NCBI GenBank assembly: GCA_963638355.1
Contig: CAVHRT010000026.1
Span: 1 to 17,740, forward strand
DNA length: 17,740 nt
Source: W0P28-013 sp963638355
Lineage (GTDB): Bacteria; Bacteroidota; Bacteroidia; Bacteroidales; Paludibacteraceae
Direction: 5' to 3'
A model generated the notes under the pieces. It saw only the letters and a list, made by a program, of their open reading frames with translations. It was not told where the DNA came from and did not search any database. Positions 1-6,323 of the stretch are shown piece after piece. The translations under genes were made by a program, and so were the position numbers. Within the stretch, counting starts at the first letter, position 1. Every line of letters starts with the position of its first letter.

Positions 1-49
1 TCGAATGATGGTTACCATCACCAACTGCAAAAAAAGTTATAAAACCCGT

Positions 50-80
50 AATTTGAAATTTGAAATCTGAAATCTGAAAT
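50..80. repeat. Degenerate TTTGAAAT/CTGAAAT tandem repeat upstream of rpoN
   Basis: About four imperfect copies of an 8-9 bp unit of the form TTTGAAAT or TCTGAAAT lie head to tail. The same unit recurs in the spacers at 1643-1670, 3410-3424, 6286-6310 and, in reverse complement, 8927-8958. It ends just before the rpoN promoter. Function unknown; it behaves like spacer filler characteristic of this genome. Confidence 0.75.
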
Positions 81-101
81 TTTTTCTCAAGAAAAAAACA
101 T

Positions 102-109
102 TATCTTTG
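102..109 (+). promoter_or_regulatory. Minus-7 promoter box of rpoN (TATCTTTG)
   Basis: TATCTTTG matches the Bacteroidota minus-7 consensus TAnnTTTG exactly and is followed by C and an A-rich run. Transcription would start about 7 bases downstream, leaving a leader of roughly 30 nt before the GTG at 148. No clear TTTG minus-33 box is visible; the T-run at 80-86 lies near that distance. The box supports the chosen rpoN start because no in-frame ATG lies between it and the GTG. Confidence 0.65.
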
Positions 110-147
110 CAAAAAAATTATCAAGAAAACTTTTTCAACACCAAACT

Positions 148-1632
148 GTGCTTAATCTTCAACAAAAACTGAAACTGCAGCAGAAATTATCGCCTCAGCA
201 AATTCAGGTGATAAAAATGCTGGAATATCCCACCATCGAACTCGAAGAACGCATTCGCGAAGAGATGGAGGCTAACCCCGCGCTCGACGAGGGCAAACCC
301 GACACGCCCGAAAATGCCGAAAACGAAGGCGATTACAACGATACCTGCGACGAAGAACATGTGTCTGATGCCGATGGCGAAGGCGACATGAACAACGACT
401 TCGACCTGACCGAATACACCAGCGACGACGACATTCCCGACTACAAACTGCAGAGCCACAACCACTCGGTGAACGACAAAGAGATGACCATGCCGTTGTC
501 GGAGCAGGAGTCGTTTCACGAACATCTGAACAGTCAGTTGGAACTGATGCGCCTCGAGCGCCGCGTGCTTGGACTCGCCACCTATCTTGTGGGAAATATC
601 GACGACGACGGCTACTTGCGCCGCAGCATCGAAAATATGCAGGACGACCTCGCCTTTCAGTTTGGCGTGGAAGCCACCGACGACGAGATGCAGAAAGCCC
701 TCGAAGCCGTGCAAACGCTCGAGCCTGCTGGCGTGGGCGCACGCGACCTGCAAGAGTGCCTCGTGCTGCAACTGAAACGCCGCACACAGACGCCCGACAT
801 ACGCCATGCCATCGAAATAATAGAAAAATGGTTCGAACAATTCTCGAAACGACAATACGACTACATTGCGCGCCGACTGGGCATCAGCGAAGACGAAATG
901 CGCGCTGCCACTGCCGAGATTAAAAAACTCAATCCCAAACCGGGCAATGCCTACGCCACACAAACCGAACTGATGCAGTCGCAGATAACGCCCGATTTCA
1001 TAGTCGAAAACGACAACGGACGGCTGCTCGTGTCGCTCAACAACGCCAACATTCCCGACCTGCGTGTGAGCCGCGACTACACCGACATGGTCACCGATTT
1101 CAAGGCCAACAAGGCCAATCAGACCAAGCAGATGCGCGACGCCATCACCTTTGCCAAGCAAAAAATAGACGCTGCGCAATGGTTCATCGATGCGCTGCAG
1201 CAACGCAACATCACCCTGCTGAACACCATGAACGCCATTGTGGAGCATCAGCGCGAATATTTTCTCGAAGGCGACGAAACCAAACTGCGCCCCATGAGGC
1301 TGAAAGACATTGCCGAGCAAGTTGGCTACGATGTGTCGACCATTTCGCGCGTGAGCAACAGCAAATATGTGCAGACAAGTTTCGGCATTTTCCCGCTGAA
1401 ACACTTCTTTGTGGAGACCATGCAGACCACCGATGGCGGCGAAACATCGAACCGCGCCATCAAAAAAATCATCTCCGATTTGGTGGCTAGCGAAGATCCG
1501 CGCAACCCTGTGAACGACGACCAACTGACCGACTATCTGCGCAAATCGGGTTTTGTGATAGCGCGCCGCACCGTAGCAAAATATCGAGAACAACTCGGCA
1601 TTCAGGTAGCGCGATTGAGAAAAGAGATTTGA
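148..1632 (+). CDS. rpoN: RNA polymerase sigma-54 factor RpoN
   Basis: Alternative sigma factor that directs RNA polymerase to -24/-12 promoters and needs an AAA+ enhancer-binding activator to open DNA. The 494-residue protein has the full family layout. The glutamine-rich activator-interaction region spans about residues 1-48 (LQQKLSPQQIQVIKMLE). A strongly acidic spacer covers about 49-115 and the core-binding domain about 118-310. The C-terminal DNA-binding part has a helix-turn-helix near 384-408 (DIAEQVGYDVSTISR) and the RpoN box near 472-481 (ARRTVAKYRE). The start is GTG; the N-terminus aligns with family members from this codon and a promoter box lies 39 bases upstream. The long acidic spacer is usual in Bacteroidota. 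No activator gene is adjacent. A long antisense reading frame opposite this gene is a codon-bias shadow. Confidence 0.97.
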   Translation: MLNLQQKLKLQQKLSPQQIQVIKMLEYPTIELEERIREEMEANPALDEGKPDTPENAENEGDYNDTCDEEHVSDADGEGDMNNDFDLTEYTSDDDIPDYKLQSHNHSVNDKEMTMPLSEQESFHEHLNSQLELMRLERRVLGLATYLVGNIDDDGYLRRSIENMQDDLAFQFGVEATDDEMQKALEAVQTLEPAGVGARDLQECLVLQLKRRTQTPDIRHAIEIIEKWFEQFSKRQYDYIARRLGISEDEMRAATAEIKKLNPKPGNAYATQTELMQSQITPDFIVENDNGRLLVSLNNANIPDLRVSRDYTDMVTDFKANKANQTKQMRDAITFAKQKIDAAQWFIDALQQRNITLLNTMNAIVEHQREYFLEGDETKLRPMRLKDIAEQVGYDVSTISRVSNSKYVQTSFGIFPLKHFFVETMQTTDGGETSNRAIKKIISDLVASEDPRNPVNDDQLTDYLRKSGFVIARRTVAKYREQLGIQVARLRKEI

Positions 1633-1642
1633 TCAATTTCCC

Positions 1643-1670
1643 ATTTGAAGATTTGAAAATTTGAAGATTA
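1643..1670. repeat. Degenerate ATTTGAAGATTTGAAAA spacer repeat
   Basis: Three imperfect 9-10 bp units (ATTTGAAG, ATTTGAAA, ATTTGAAG) fill much of the 52-bp spacer between rpoN and the next gene. They are variants of the unit before rpoN. No terminator or consensus promoter is visible here, so the downstream gene may be read from the rpoN promoter. Confidence 0.6.
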
Positions 1671-1684
1671 TTTGCTGATCGTTC

Positions 1685-2494
1685 ATGAATAAAATTCAAT
1701 CCATAATTCTCAGTGGTCTGCTTTTCTTTGCAGCTGCAGCATCGGCAACGAACAACGACTCCATTTTTGCAGAATATCAGAAGCGTTGCGCTGACGACAC
1801 TAGCATTGTGCAAATTGCGGAGCGATTCATCGGGGCGCCATACGCGGCTGGCACGCTCGAAGGCGACAGCATGGAGCAACTCAAAATTCGGCTCGATGCG
1901 TTCGACTGCGTAACATTCGTCGAAACCACGCTCGCACTCTGGCGCAGCGAGCTGAAAAGTTACGACGATTTCGCTGCAGAACTGCAAAAAATCCGCTATC
2001 GCAACGGAAAAATCGATGGTTTTGCATCGCGCCTGCACTACACCACCGATTGGCTGCGCGACAACGCCTCGATGGGCATCGTCGACAACATCACGCAGCA
2101 ACTCAGCACCCGCCAGTTGCCGCTCGAACTGAACTTCATGACTCACCATCGCGGTCGCTATCCCGCACTACGAAACAATTTCGAGCAATTCATCGCCATT
2201 CGCAATATAGAAAAATCGCTCAGTCACAAACGCGGCAATTTTTTCGTTCCCAAACGCGATGTAGCGCGCATCGATAGCCTCATTCCCGAAGGCGCCATCA
2301 TTGCCATCACCACCAACATCGAAGGGCTCGACTGTGCGCACATTGGTCTGGCCGTAAAACGCGATGGAGCAACGCATCTGTTGCACGCTTCGAGCAGTCA
2401 GAAACAGGTCTGCATCAGCCAAAAAACGCTGGCAGAATATCTTGCAGCGAACCAAAAATTCACTGGAATAATCGTTGCAGTGCCGAAAAAGTGA
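1685..2494 (+). CDS. DUF1460 family secreted N-acetylmuramoyl-L-alanine amidase-like protein
   Basis: Predicted peptidoglycan hydrolase of the NlpC/P60-like DUF1460 family, which in Bacteroidales cuts the bond between muramic acid and the stem peptide. The 269-residue protein begins with a signal peptide (residues 1-21, hydrophobic SIILSGLLFFAAAASA, cleavage after ASA), so it acts in the periplasm. The mature part starts with FIGAPYAAGTLEGDS, a family hallmark. The catalytic cysteine is probably Cys75 in FDCVTFVE and the catalytic histidine His219 in GLDCAHIG. Length is normal for the family. It lies 52 bp after rpoN in the same direction. Family assignment is firm; the exact substrate is inferred from family knowledge, not seen here. 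Confidence 0.9.
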   Translation: MNKIQSIILSGLLFFAAAASATNNDSIFAEYQKRCADDTSIVQIAERFIGAPYAAGTLEGDSMEQLKIRLDAFDCVTFVETTLALWRSELKSYDDFAAELQKIRYRNGKIDGFASRLHYTTDWLRDNASMGIVDNITQQLSTRQLPLELNFMTHHRGRYPALRNNFEQFIAIRNIEKSLSHKRGNFFVPKRDVARIDSLIPEGAIIAITTNIEGLDCAHIGLAVKRDGATHLLHASSSQKQVCISQKTLAEYLAANQKFTGIIVAVPKK

Positions 2495-2510
2495 GAAAAA
2501 ATTCCGAAAA

Positions 2511-2541
2511 TTGTTTGTTTAGAAAAAATATCGTAAATTTG
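2511..2541 (+). promoter_or_regulatory. Probable tonB promoter (TTG ... TAAATTTG)
   Basis: TAAATTTG at 2534-2541 fits the TAnnTTTG minus-7 consensus. A TTG at 2511-2513 lies 20 bases upstream of the box, the usual minus-33 spacing; a full TTTG at 2514-2517 lies 16 bases upstream. The promoter sits just after the DUF1460 stop, and the expected start of transcription falls at the edge of the N run, so tonB probably has its own promoter. Confidence 0.55.
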
Positions 2542-2557
2542 CCGTCTGAAAAACTGA

Positions 2558-2637
2558 NNNNNNNNNNNNNNNNNNNNNNNNNNNNNNNNNNNNNNNNNNN
2601 NNNNNNNNNNNNNNNNNNNNNNNNNNNNNNNNNNNNN
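2558..2637. other. Assembly gap of 80 N
   Basis: Eighty consecutive N separate the probable tonB promoter from the tonB start. The true length and content are unknown. The neighbouring spacers suggest that a short tandem repeat could have broken the assembly, but this cannot be seen. Confidence 0.99.
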
Positions 2638-2640
2638 GCC

Positions 2641-3333
2641 ATGCAAACAAAAAAATCACCCGAAGCAAATCTCGAAAACAAGCGTCTAACCTATGTTTTG
2701 ATGGGTTTGGTGCTGTCGTTTGCGGTATTCTATGTAGCCTTCGAATGGACTGAAAAAGATGTCGAAAAATACGAAGTCGCCGTCAGTCAAGATGTGATGT
2801 TCGAAGAGGAGATGATTGAGCGCACCGAGCAAGAAGAGGAGAAAGAGGTTGAGCCACAGAAGCCTGAGGTTACCGAAGTAATCGAGGAGATTCAGATTGT
2901 GGACGACGATGTAGAGACAGCCGACATTGCCATCAACTCGGAGGACGACCAAACGCAAGCCCAAGAGGTGATTCAAGCCCCTGTGGAGATTGAGGAGGAA
3001 GATCCCGAAGAGAATGTGGTGTTCGTTGTTGTAGAAAAAATGCCATCGTTCCCCGGCGGTCAGCAAGCCCTGATGAAATACTTGAACGAGAACATTCGCT
3101 ACCCTGTCATCGCCCAAGAAAATGGCGTGCAAGGTCGTGTAATCGTGCAATTCACCGTGCGCAAAGATGGCAACATCGACGATGTGAAAGTGGTTCGTTC
3201 GGCCGACCCAAGCCTCGACAAAGAGGCCATTCGTCTGGTGAAATCGATGCCAGCATGGGAACCTGGTCAACAGCGCGGCAAAGCCGTTCACTGCAAATAC
3301 ACCGTGCCTATCGTATTCAAACTGCAAATGTAA
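2641..3333 (+). CDS. tonB: Energy transducer TonB
   Basis: Inner-membrane protein that passes proton-motive energy from ExbB/ExbD to TonB-dependent outer membrane transporters. The ATG at 2641 is chosen because QTKKSPEANLENKR is the normal N-terminus of Bacteroidales TonB; a longer frame would run through the N gap. The 230-residue protein has a cytoplasmic stub, one membrane helix at about residues 16-37 (YVLMGLVLSFAVFYVAFEW), a very acidic periplasmic linker at about 45-125, and a C-terminal TonB domain from about 135 (EKMPSFPGGQQALMKYL, then YPVIAQENGVQGRVIVQF). The linker is rich in Glu and Asp rather than the Pro/Lys repeats of proteobacterial TonB. No exbB or exbD is adjacent, as is usual for orphan tonB copies in this phylum. 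The base or bases just before the ATG may be affected by the gap. Confidence 0.92.
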   Translation: MQTKKSPEANLENKRLTYVLMGLVLSFAVFYVAFEWTEKDVEKYEVAVSQDVMFEEEMIERTEQEEEKEVEPQKPEVTEVIEEIQIVDDDVETADIAINSEDDQTQAQEVIQAPVEIEEEDPEENVVFVVVEKMPSFPGGQQALMKYLNENIRYPVIAQENGVQGRVIVQFTVRKDGNIDDVKVVRSADPSLDKEAIRLVKSMPAWEPGQQRGKAVHCKYTVPIVFKLQM

Positions 3334-3369
3334 TTTAGCTGAAAGTTTATAGGTTATGGGTGAGAGGAA

Positions 3370-3424
3370 GATAACCAAAACTTATTGCAAAAAAACAGAG
3401 TTACCAATTTGAAATCTGAAATTT
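3370..3424. repeat. Spacer element with GATAACCA motif and TTTGAAATCTGAAAT tail
   Basis: The stretch GATAACCAAAAC...TTGCAAAAA at 3370-3393 matches 16 of 24 positions with 6248-6271 and resembles 10-33. It is followed by ATTTGAAATCTGAAAT, the same short repeat found in front of other genes. It lies in the 167-bp spacer between tonB and pta. Confidence 0.45.
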
Positions 3425-3441
3425 AGAATCTTCAATACGCC

Positions 3442-3466
3442 ACTGCCTCGCTACTTGCGGGGCAGT
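3442..3466 (+). terminator. Stem-loop before pta, possible tonB terminator
   Basis: ACTGCCTCGC (3442-3451) pairs with GCGGGGCAGT (3457-3466) through a 5-nt loop TACTT, giving a 10-bp stem with one wobble pair. It is followed by TTCGTTG, a weak U-tract. It could end tonB transcription or sit in the pta leader, since the pta start is 34 bases downstream. No consensus minus-7 box lies between it and pta. Confidence 0.5.
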
Positions 3467-3500
3467 TTCGTTGAAAAAACGCAAAAAAATATTCTACTCC

Positions 3501-4499
3501 ATGGAAATAATCGAACAACTGAAACTGCGTGCGCAGCAGAACCTGCGCCACATTGTGCTGCCCGAAGGCGACGAGCCACGCACGCTCGAGGCGGCCGACC
3601 AGATTTTGGCCGAACACATCGCGCGCCTCACACTCATTGGCGACGAGAAGAAAATCACCGCTATGGCGGCTGAGAAAGGGCTGAAACACATTGCCGAAGC
3701 CACACTTTTCAATCCAGAGACCAATCCGAAAATGGCGGTTTATGCCGACCTGCTCTACGAACTGCGCAAGAAAAAAGGTATGACGCACGAAGAGGCCGAG
3801 CTTAAAGCCAAAGATCCGCTCTATCTCGGTTGCCTGATGATAAAAAATGGCGATGCCGATGGCGAATTGGCTGGAGCTCGTGGCACCACGGCCGACACCA
3901 TTCGTCCAGCGTTTCAGATAATCAAGACCAAACCGAATGTGAGCGTTGTTTCGGGCGCATTCCTCATGCTCACGCCTGCAAAACAACTTGGCGACAATGG
4001 TCTGCTGGTATTTGCCGACTGCGCCGTAAATCCCTGCCCAACAGCCGAAGAATTGGCACAAATTGCCATCTCCACCGCTGAGACAGCACGCGTTCTCGGT
4101 CAGATGGAGCCGCGCGTAGCCATGCTCAGTTTCTCGACCAAAGGTAGCGCCAAACACGAGCTCATCGACAAAGTGACCGAAGCCACGCGCTTGGCTCACG
4201 AAGCCGCACCTGCGCTGCAACTCGATGGCGAACTGCAACTCGACGCCGCGCTTGTGCCGTCGGTTGCCGAGAAGAAAGCACCAGGCAGCACCGTCGCTGG
4301 CAAAGCCAATGTGCTGGTCTTTCCCGATCTGCAAGCAGGCAATATCGGCTACAAACTAGTAGAGCGCTTCTCAGGCGCGCAGGCCATTGGACCAATTCTG
4401 CAAGGCATAGCCGCCCCAGTGAACGACCTCAGCCGCGGTTGCAAAGTCGACGACATCGTAAAAATGGTAATCATCACGGCAAATCAGGCGATTGAATAG
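3501..4499 (+). CDS. pta: Phosphate acetyltransferase
   Basis: Converts acetyl-CoA and phosphate to acetyl phosphate and CoA in the cytoplasm, the first step of the Pta-AckA route to acetate and ATP. The 332-residue protein is the short, single-domain PTA type without the N-terminal DRTGG regulatory part. Recognisable blocks are IVLPEGDEPRTLEAAD near the start, VSGAFLMLTP, RVAMLSFSTKGSA, VAGKANVLVFPDLQAGN and IGPILQGIAAPVNDLSRGC near the end. ATG at 3501 is preferred over an upstream in-frame TTG because homologues begin at this point (MEIIEQLKLRAQQ). ackA follows about 525 bp later, interrupted by an S23-type gene. A phosphobutyryltransferase is a less likely reading, given the ackA partner and the PTA blocks. 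Confidence 0.95.
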   Translation: MEIIEQLKLRAQQNLRHIVLPEGDEPRTLEAADQILAEHIARLTLIGDEKKITAMAAEKGLKHIAEATLFNPETNPKMAVYADLLYELRKKKGMTHEEAELKAKDPLYLGCLMIKNGDADGELAGARGTTADTIRPAFQIIKTKPNVSVVSGAFLMLTPAKQLGDNGLLVFADCAVNPCPTAEELAQIAISTAETARVLGQMEPRVAMLSFSTKGSAKHELIDKVTEATRLAHEAAPALQLDGELQLDAALVPSVAEKKAPGSTVAGKANVLVFPDLQAGNIGYKLVERFSGAQAIGPILQGIAAPVNDLSRGCKVDDIVKMVIITANQAIE

Positions 4500-4541
4500 C
4501 TAAGTCAGAAAGTAGAAAGTGAAAAGTCTATAAAGCATCCT

Positions 4542-4583
4542 AGTTCGAAAGTTTATCAAGTTCATAAAGTTCATAAAGTAAAG
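4542..4583 (+). repeat. Left 9-bp tandem array (AGTTCATAA) before the S23-type gene
   Basis: Units AGTTCGAA, AGTTTATCA, AGTTCATAA, AGTTCATAA and a partial AGTAAAG lie head to tail and stop 7 bases before the start codon of the small gene. A looser AAGT periodicity reaches back to the pta stop. The array is in inverted orientation relative to the one at 4951-5013: 4559-4578 is complementary to 4961-4980 at 18 of 20 positions. Confidence 0.85.
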
Positions 4584-4590
4584 CGACACC

Positions 4591-4935
4591 ATGAAATTTG
4601 ATAAGTTTGAAGATATGTTGGTCTGGCAAAAAGGCAAAGATTTGTCGAAAAAAATCTACAAAGAATTTGAAGATTCGAAAGACTGGGGCTTTAAGGATCA
4701 GATTCAACGCGCGGCAGTGTCCATCATGAACAATATTGCCGAAGGATACGAACGCAGTTCAAACAACGAATTTAAGCACTTTTTGTTTATCGCCAAGGGC
4801 AGTTGTGGCGAAACTAGATCAATGCTGCATCTTGCGAAGGATCTTGAAAAACTTTCTACCGAAATATCAGAAAAACTCATTCGCGATAGCGAAGAAATCT
4901 CGAAAATGCTTTCCGGACTAATTAAAACGCTCTAG
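4591..4935 (+). CDS. Four-helix-bundle protein of the 23S rRNA intervening-sequence (S23) family
   Basis: A 114-residue, all-helical protein of the S23/IVP family, which shares its fold with the Avd accessory protein of diversity-generating retroelements. Family marks are the opening KFEDMLVWQKGKDLSKKIY, the central DQIQRAAVSIMNNIAEGYERSS, and FIAKGSCGETRSMLHLA. Members occur inside intervening sequences of 23S rRNA genes or loose in genomes; no biochemical role is established for the loose ones, though nucleic-acid binding by basic surfaces is suspected. This copy splits pta from ackA and is flanked by 9-bp tandem arrays in opposite orientation. Codon use is visibly more A/T-rich (AAA, GAT, TTT, GAA) than in pta and ackA, which suggests a recently acquired or mobile piece. 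The nearby DNA has no reverse transcriptase or template repeat, so this is not a DGR. Confidence 0.88.
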   Translation: MKFDKFEDMLVWQKGKDLSKKIYKEFEDSKDWGFKDQIQRAAVSIMNNIAEGYERSSNNEFKHFLFIAKGSCGETRSMLHLAKDLEKLSTEISEKLIRDSEEISKMLSGLIKTL

Positions 4936-4950
4936 ACCATCACCAGCCGA

Positions 4951-5016
4951 AACTTTATAACTTTACGAACTTTACGAACTTTACAAACTTTACAAACTTT
5001 ACGAACTTTACAAACT
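4951..5016 (-). repeat. Right 9-bp tandem array (ACTTTAC[A/G]A) after the S23-type gene
   Basis: Seven near-perfect 9-bp units follow in register: ACTTTATA (with a leading A), ACTTTACGA twice, ACTTTACAA twice, ACTTTACGA and ACTTTACAA, then ACT. Read on the other strand the unit is AGTTCGTAA or AGTTTGTAA, one base from the left-array unit AGTTCATAA. The array ends 9 bases before the ackA ATG, so it forms most of the ackA leader. Confidence 0.92.
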
Positions 5017-5025
5017 AAATCCATC

Positions 5026-6225
5026 ATGAAAATCCTCGTTCTGAACTGCGGAAGTTCATCAATCAAATACAAACTGTTCGACATGGCGGAAAACGCTGTG
5101 TTGGCACAAGGCGGCATCGAAAAAATTGGGCTGCCCGACTCGTTCATGAAACTGACTTTGCCCAACGGCGAAAAAGTGGTGCTCGAAAAATCGATTCCCG
5201 AACACACCGTCGGCATCGAATTCATTTTCGAACAACTGACTAGCGCAAAATACGGCTGTCTGCGCTCGCTCGACGAAATCGACGCCGTTGGACACCGCGT
5301 GGTGCACGGTGGAGAACGCTTCAGCCAGTCGGCACTGATTACGCCCGAAGTGTTGGAACAGATAAAAATCTGTGCCGACCTCGCTCCGCTGCACAATCCT
5401 GCCAACATCAAAGGCATCGACGCCATCAGCAAAATTCTGCCAAAAGCACCGCAAGTGGCTGTGTTCGACACATCGTTCCACCAAACCATGCCCGACTACG
5501 CCTACATGTACGCTCTGCCCTACGAATACTACGAAAAATATGGCGTTCGCCGCTACGGCTTTCACGGCACGAGCCACCGCTATGTGTCACGCCGCGCCTG
5601 CGAATTTCTCGGTCTTGACTACGAAAAAACAAAAATCATCACCGCACACATTGGCGGCGGCGGCTCCATCACAGCCATTCGCAATGGCAAATCGGTCGAC
5701 ACTTCGATGGGACTGACGCCCGTTGAAGGTCTGATGATGGGAACGCGCTCGGGCGATGTCGACCTTGGCGCAGTGGTCTATCTGATGCAAAAAGAGGGTC
5801 TCGACGCAGCAAAACTGTCGGAATTGGTCAACAAAAAATCTGGCGTGAAAGGCATCTCGGGCGTTTCGAGCGACATGCGCGACATCGAAAAAGCCATCAG
5901 CGAAGGCAACCCGCGCGCCAAACTGGCCATGGAGATGTTCAACTACCGCATTCTGAAATATATCGGCTCGTACGCGGCTGCGCTCAACGGCTTCGACATG
6001 CTGGTGTTCACGGGCGGCGTAGGCGAAAATCAGGCTGGCACGCGCCAATATGTTGCCGACGGGCTGAAATACCTTGGCATAGAAATCGACAGCGATCTGA
6101 ACGCTCATTCGCGCGGCGAAGAGATAGAACTCTCCACACCACAATCGAAAGTGCGCGTAGTTGTCATTCCAACCGACGAAGAGTTGATGATTGCGCAAGA
6201 CACACTCAATCTAATTATGAATTAA
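5026..6225 (+). CDS. ackA: Acetate kinase
   Basis: Transfers phosphate from acetyl phosphate to ADP, giving acetate and ATP in the cytoplasm. The 399-residue length is typical. Visible ASKHA-family blocks are MKILVLNCGSSSIKYKLF at the N-terminus, VGHRVVHGGERF, the catalytic-histidine block RRYGFHGTSHRYVS, TAHIGGGGSITAI with the following DTSMGLTPVEGLMMGTRSGD, LVFTGGVGENQ, and PTDEELMIAQDT near the C-terminus. It is the functional partner of pta upstream. The spacer between them is taken up by the S23-type gene and its repeat arrays, so the ackA leader consists almost wholly of the right array. The stop codon lies inside the first copy of a 13-bp direct repeat. Confidence 0.98.
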   Translation: MKILVLNCGSSSIKYKLFDMAENAVLAQGGIEKIGLPDSFMKLTLPNGEKVVLEKSIPEHTVGIEFIFEQLTSAKYGCLRSLDEIDAVGHRVVHGGERFSQSALITPEVLEQIKICADLAPLHNPANIKGIDAISKILPKAPQVAVFDTSFHQTMPDYAYMYALPYEYYEKYGVRRYGFHGTSHRYVSRRACEFLGLDYEKTKIITAHIGGGGSITAIRNGKSVDTSMGLTPVEGLMMGTRSGDVDLGAVVYLMQKEGLDAAKLSELVNKKSGVKGISGVSSDMRDIEKAISEGNPRAKLAMEMFNYRILKYIGSYAAALNGFDMLVFTGGVGENQAGTRQYVADGLKYLGIEIDSDLNAHSRGEEIELSTPQSKVRVVVIPTDEELMIAQDTLNLIMN

Positions 6226-6244
6226 GAATTTTGAATTAAGAATT
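6218..6244. repeat. 13-bp direct repeat TGAATTAAGAATT spanning the ackA stop
   Basis: TGAATTAAGAATT occurs at 6218-6230 and again at 6232-6244, one base apart. The TAA stop of ackA (6223-6225) lies in the first copy, so the last codons of ackA are repeat-derived or the repeat grew from the gene end. Confidence 0.85.
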
Positions 6245-6247
6245 GTC

Positions 6248-6310
6248 GGTAACCATAGCAAACTGCCCAAAGTCGTGGATACCATAAATCTGAAACATGA
6301 AATTTGAAAT
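6248..6310. repeat. Spacer element with GGTAACCATAGC motif and TGAAAT tail
   Basis: GGTAACCATAGCAAACTGC at 6248-6266 resembles 10-28; over 24 bases, 18 positions agree with 10-33 and 16 with 3370-3393. It is followed by the AAATCTGAAACATGAAATTTGAAAT-type repeat at 6286-6310. It occupies the spacer before the CoA-transferase gene. TAAATCTG at 6285-6292 is one base from the minus-7 consensus and might act as a weak promoter. Confidence 0.45.
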
Positions 6311-6323
6311 AAAATAAGGAACA

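Noticed and set aside
6..20. Perfect palindrome TGATGGTTACCATCA as an operator
   Set aside because: Short, isolated and about 80 bases from the rpoN promoter box; the related copy at 6248 is not palindromic over the same span.
1..42. Open frame 1 ending in TAA at 40-42 (SNDGYHHQLQKKL), a possible C-terminal remnant of an upstream gene
   Set aside because: It overlaps the GGTTACCATCACCAACTGC spacer motif that recurs in non-coding DNA at 6248 and 4936, and 13 codons are too few to judge. It may be plain spacer.
187..1593. 468-codon open frame antisense to rpoN
   Set aside because: No known domain, low-complexity His/Val/Phe-rich product, and the sense strand is a clear sigma-54. It comes from codon bias in the sense gene.
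2491..2640. TonB start upstream of the N gap (ATG-like frame from 2491)
   Set aside because: The N-terminus of TonB from this group begins at the KKSPEANLENKR segment; the frame through 80 unknown bases is meaningless.
4591..4935. S23-type gene as the Avd protein of a diversity-generating retroelement
   Set aside because: No reverse transcriptase, template repeat or variable-repeat target gene is present in the window; the flanking arrays are 9-bp tandem units, not TR/VR.
4542..5016. The 9-bp arrays as a CRISPR or toxin-antitoxin operator set
   Set aside because: There are no spacers between the units and no cas or toxin genes. The units are contiguous.
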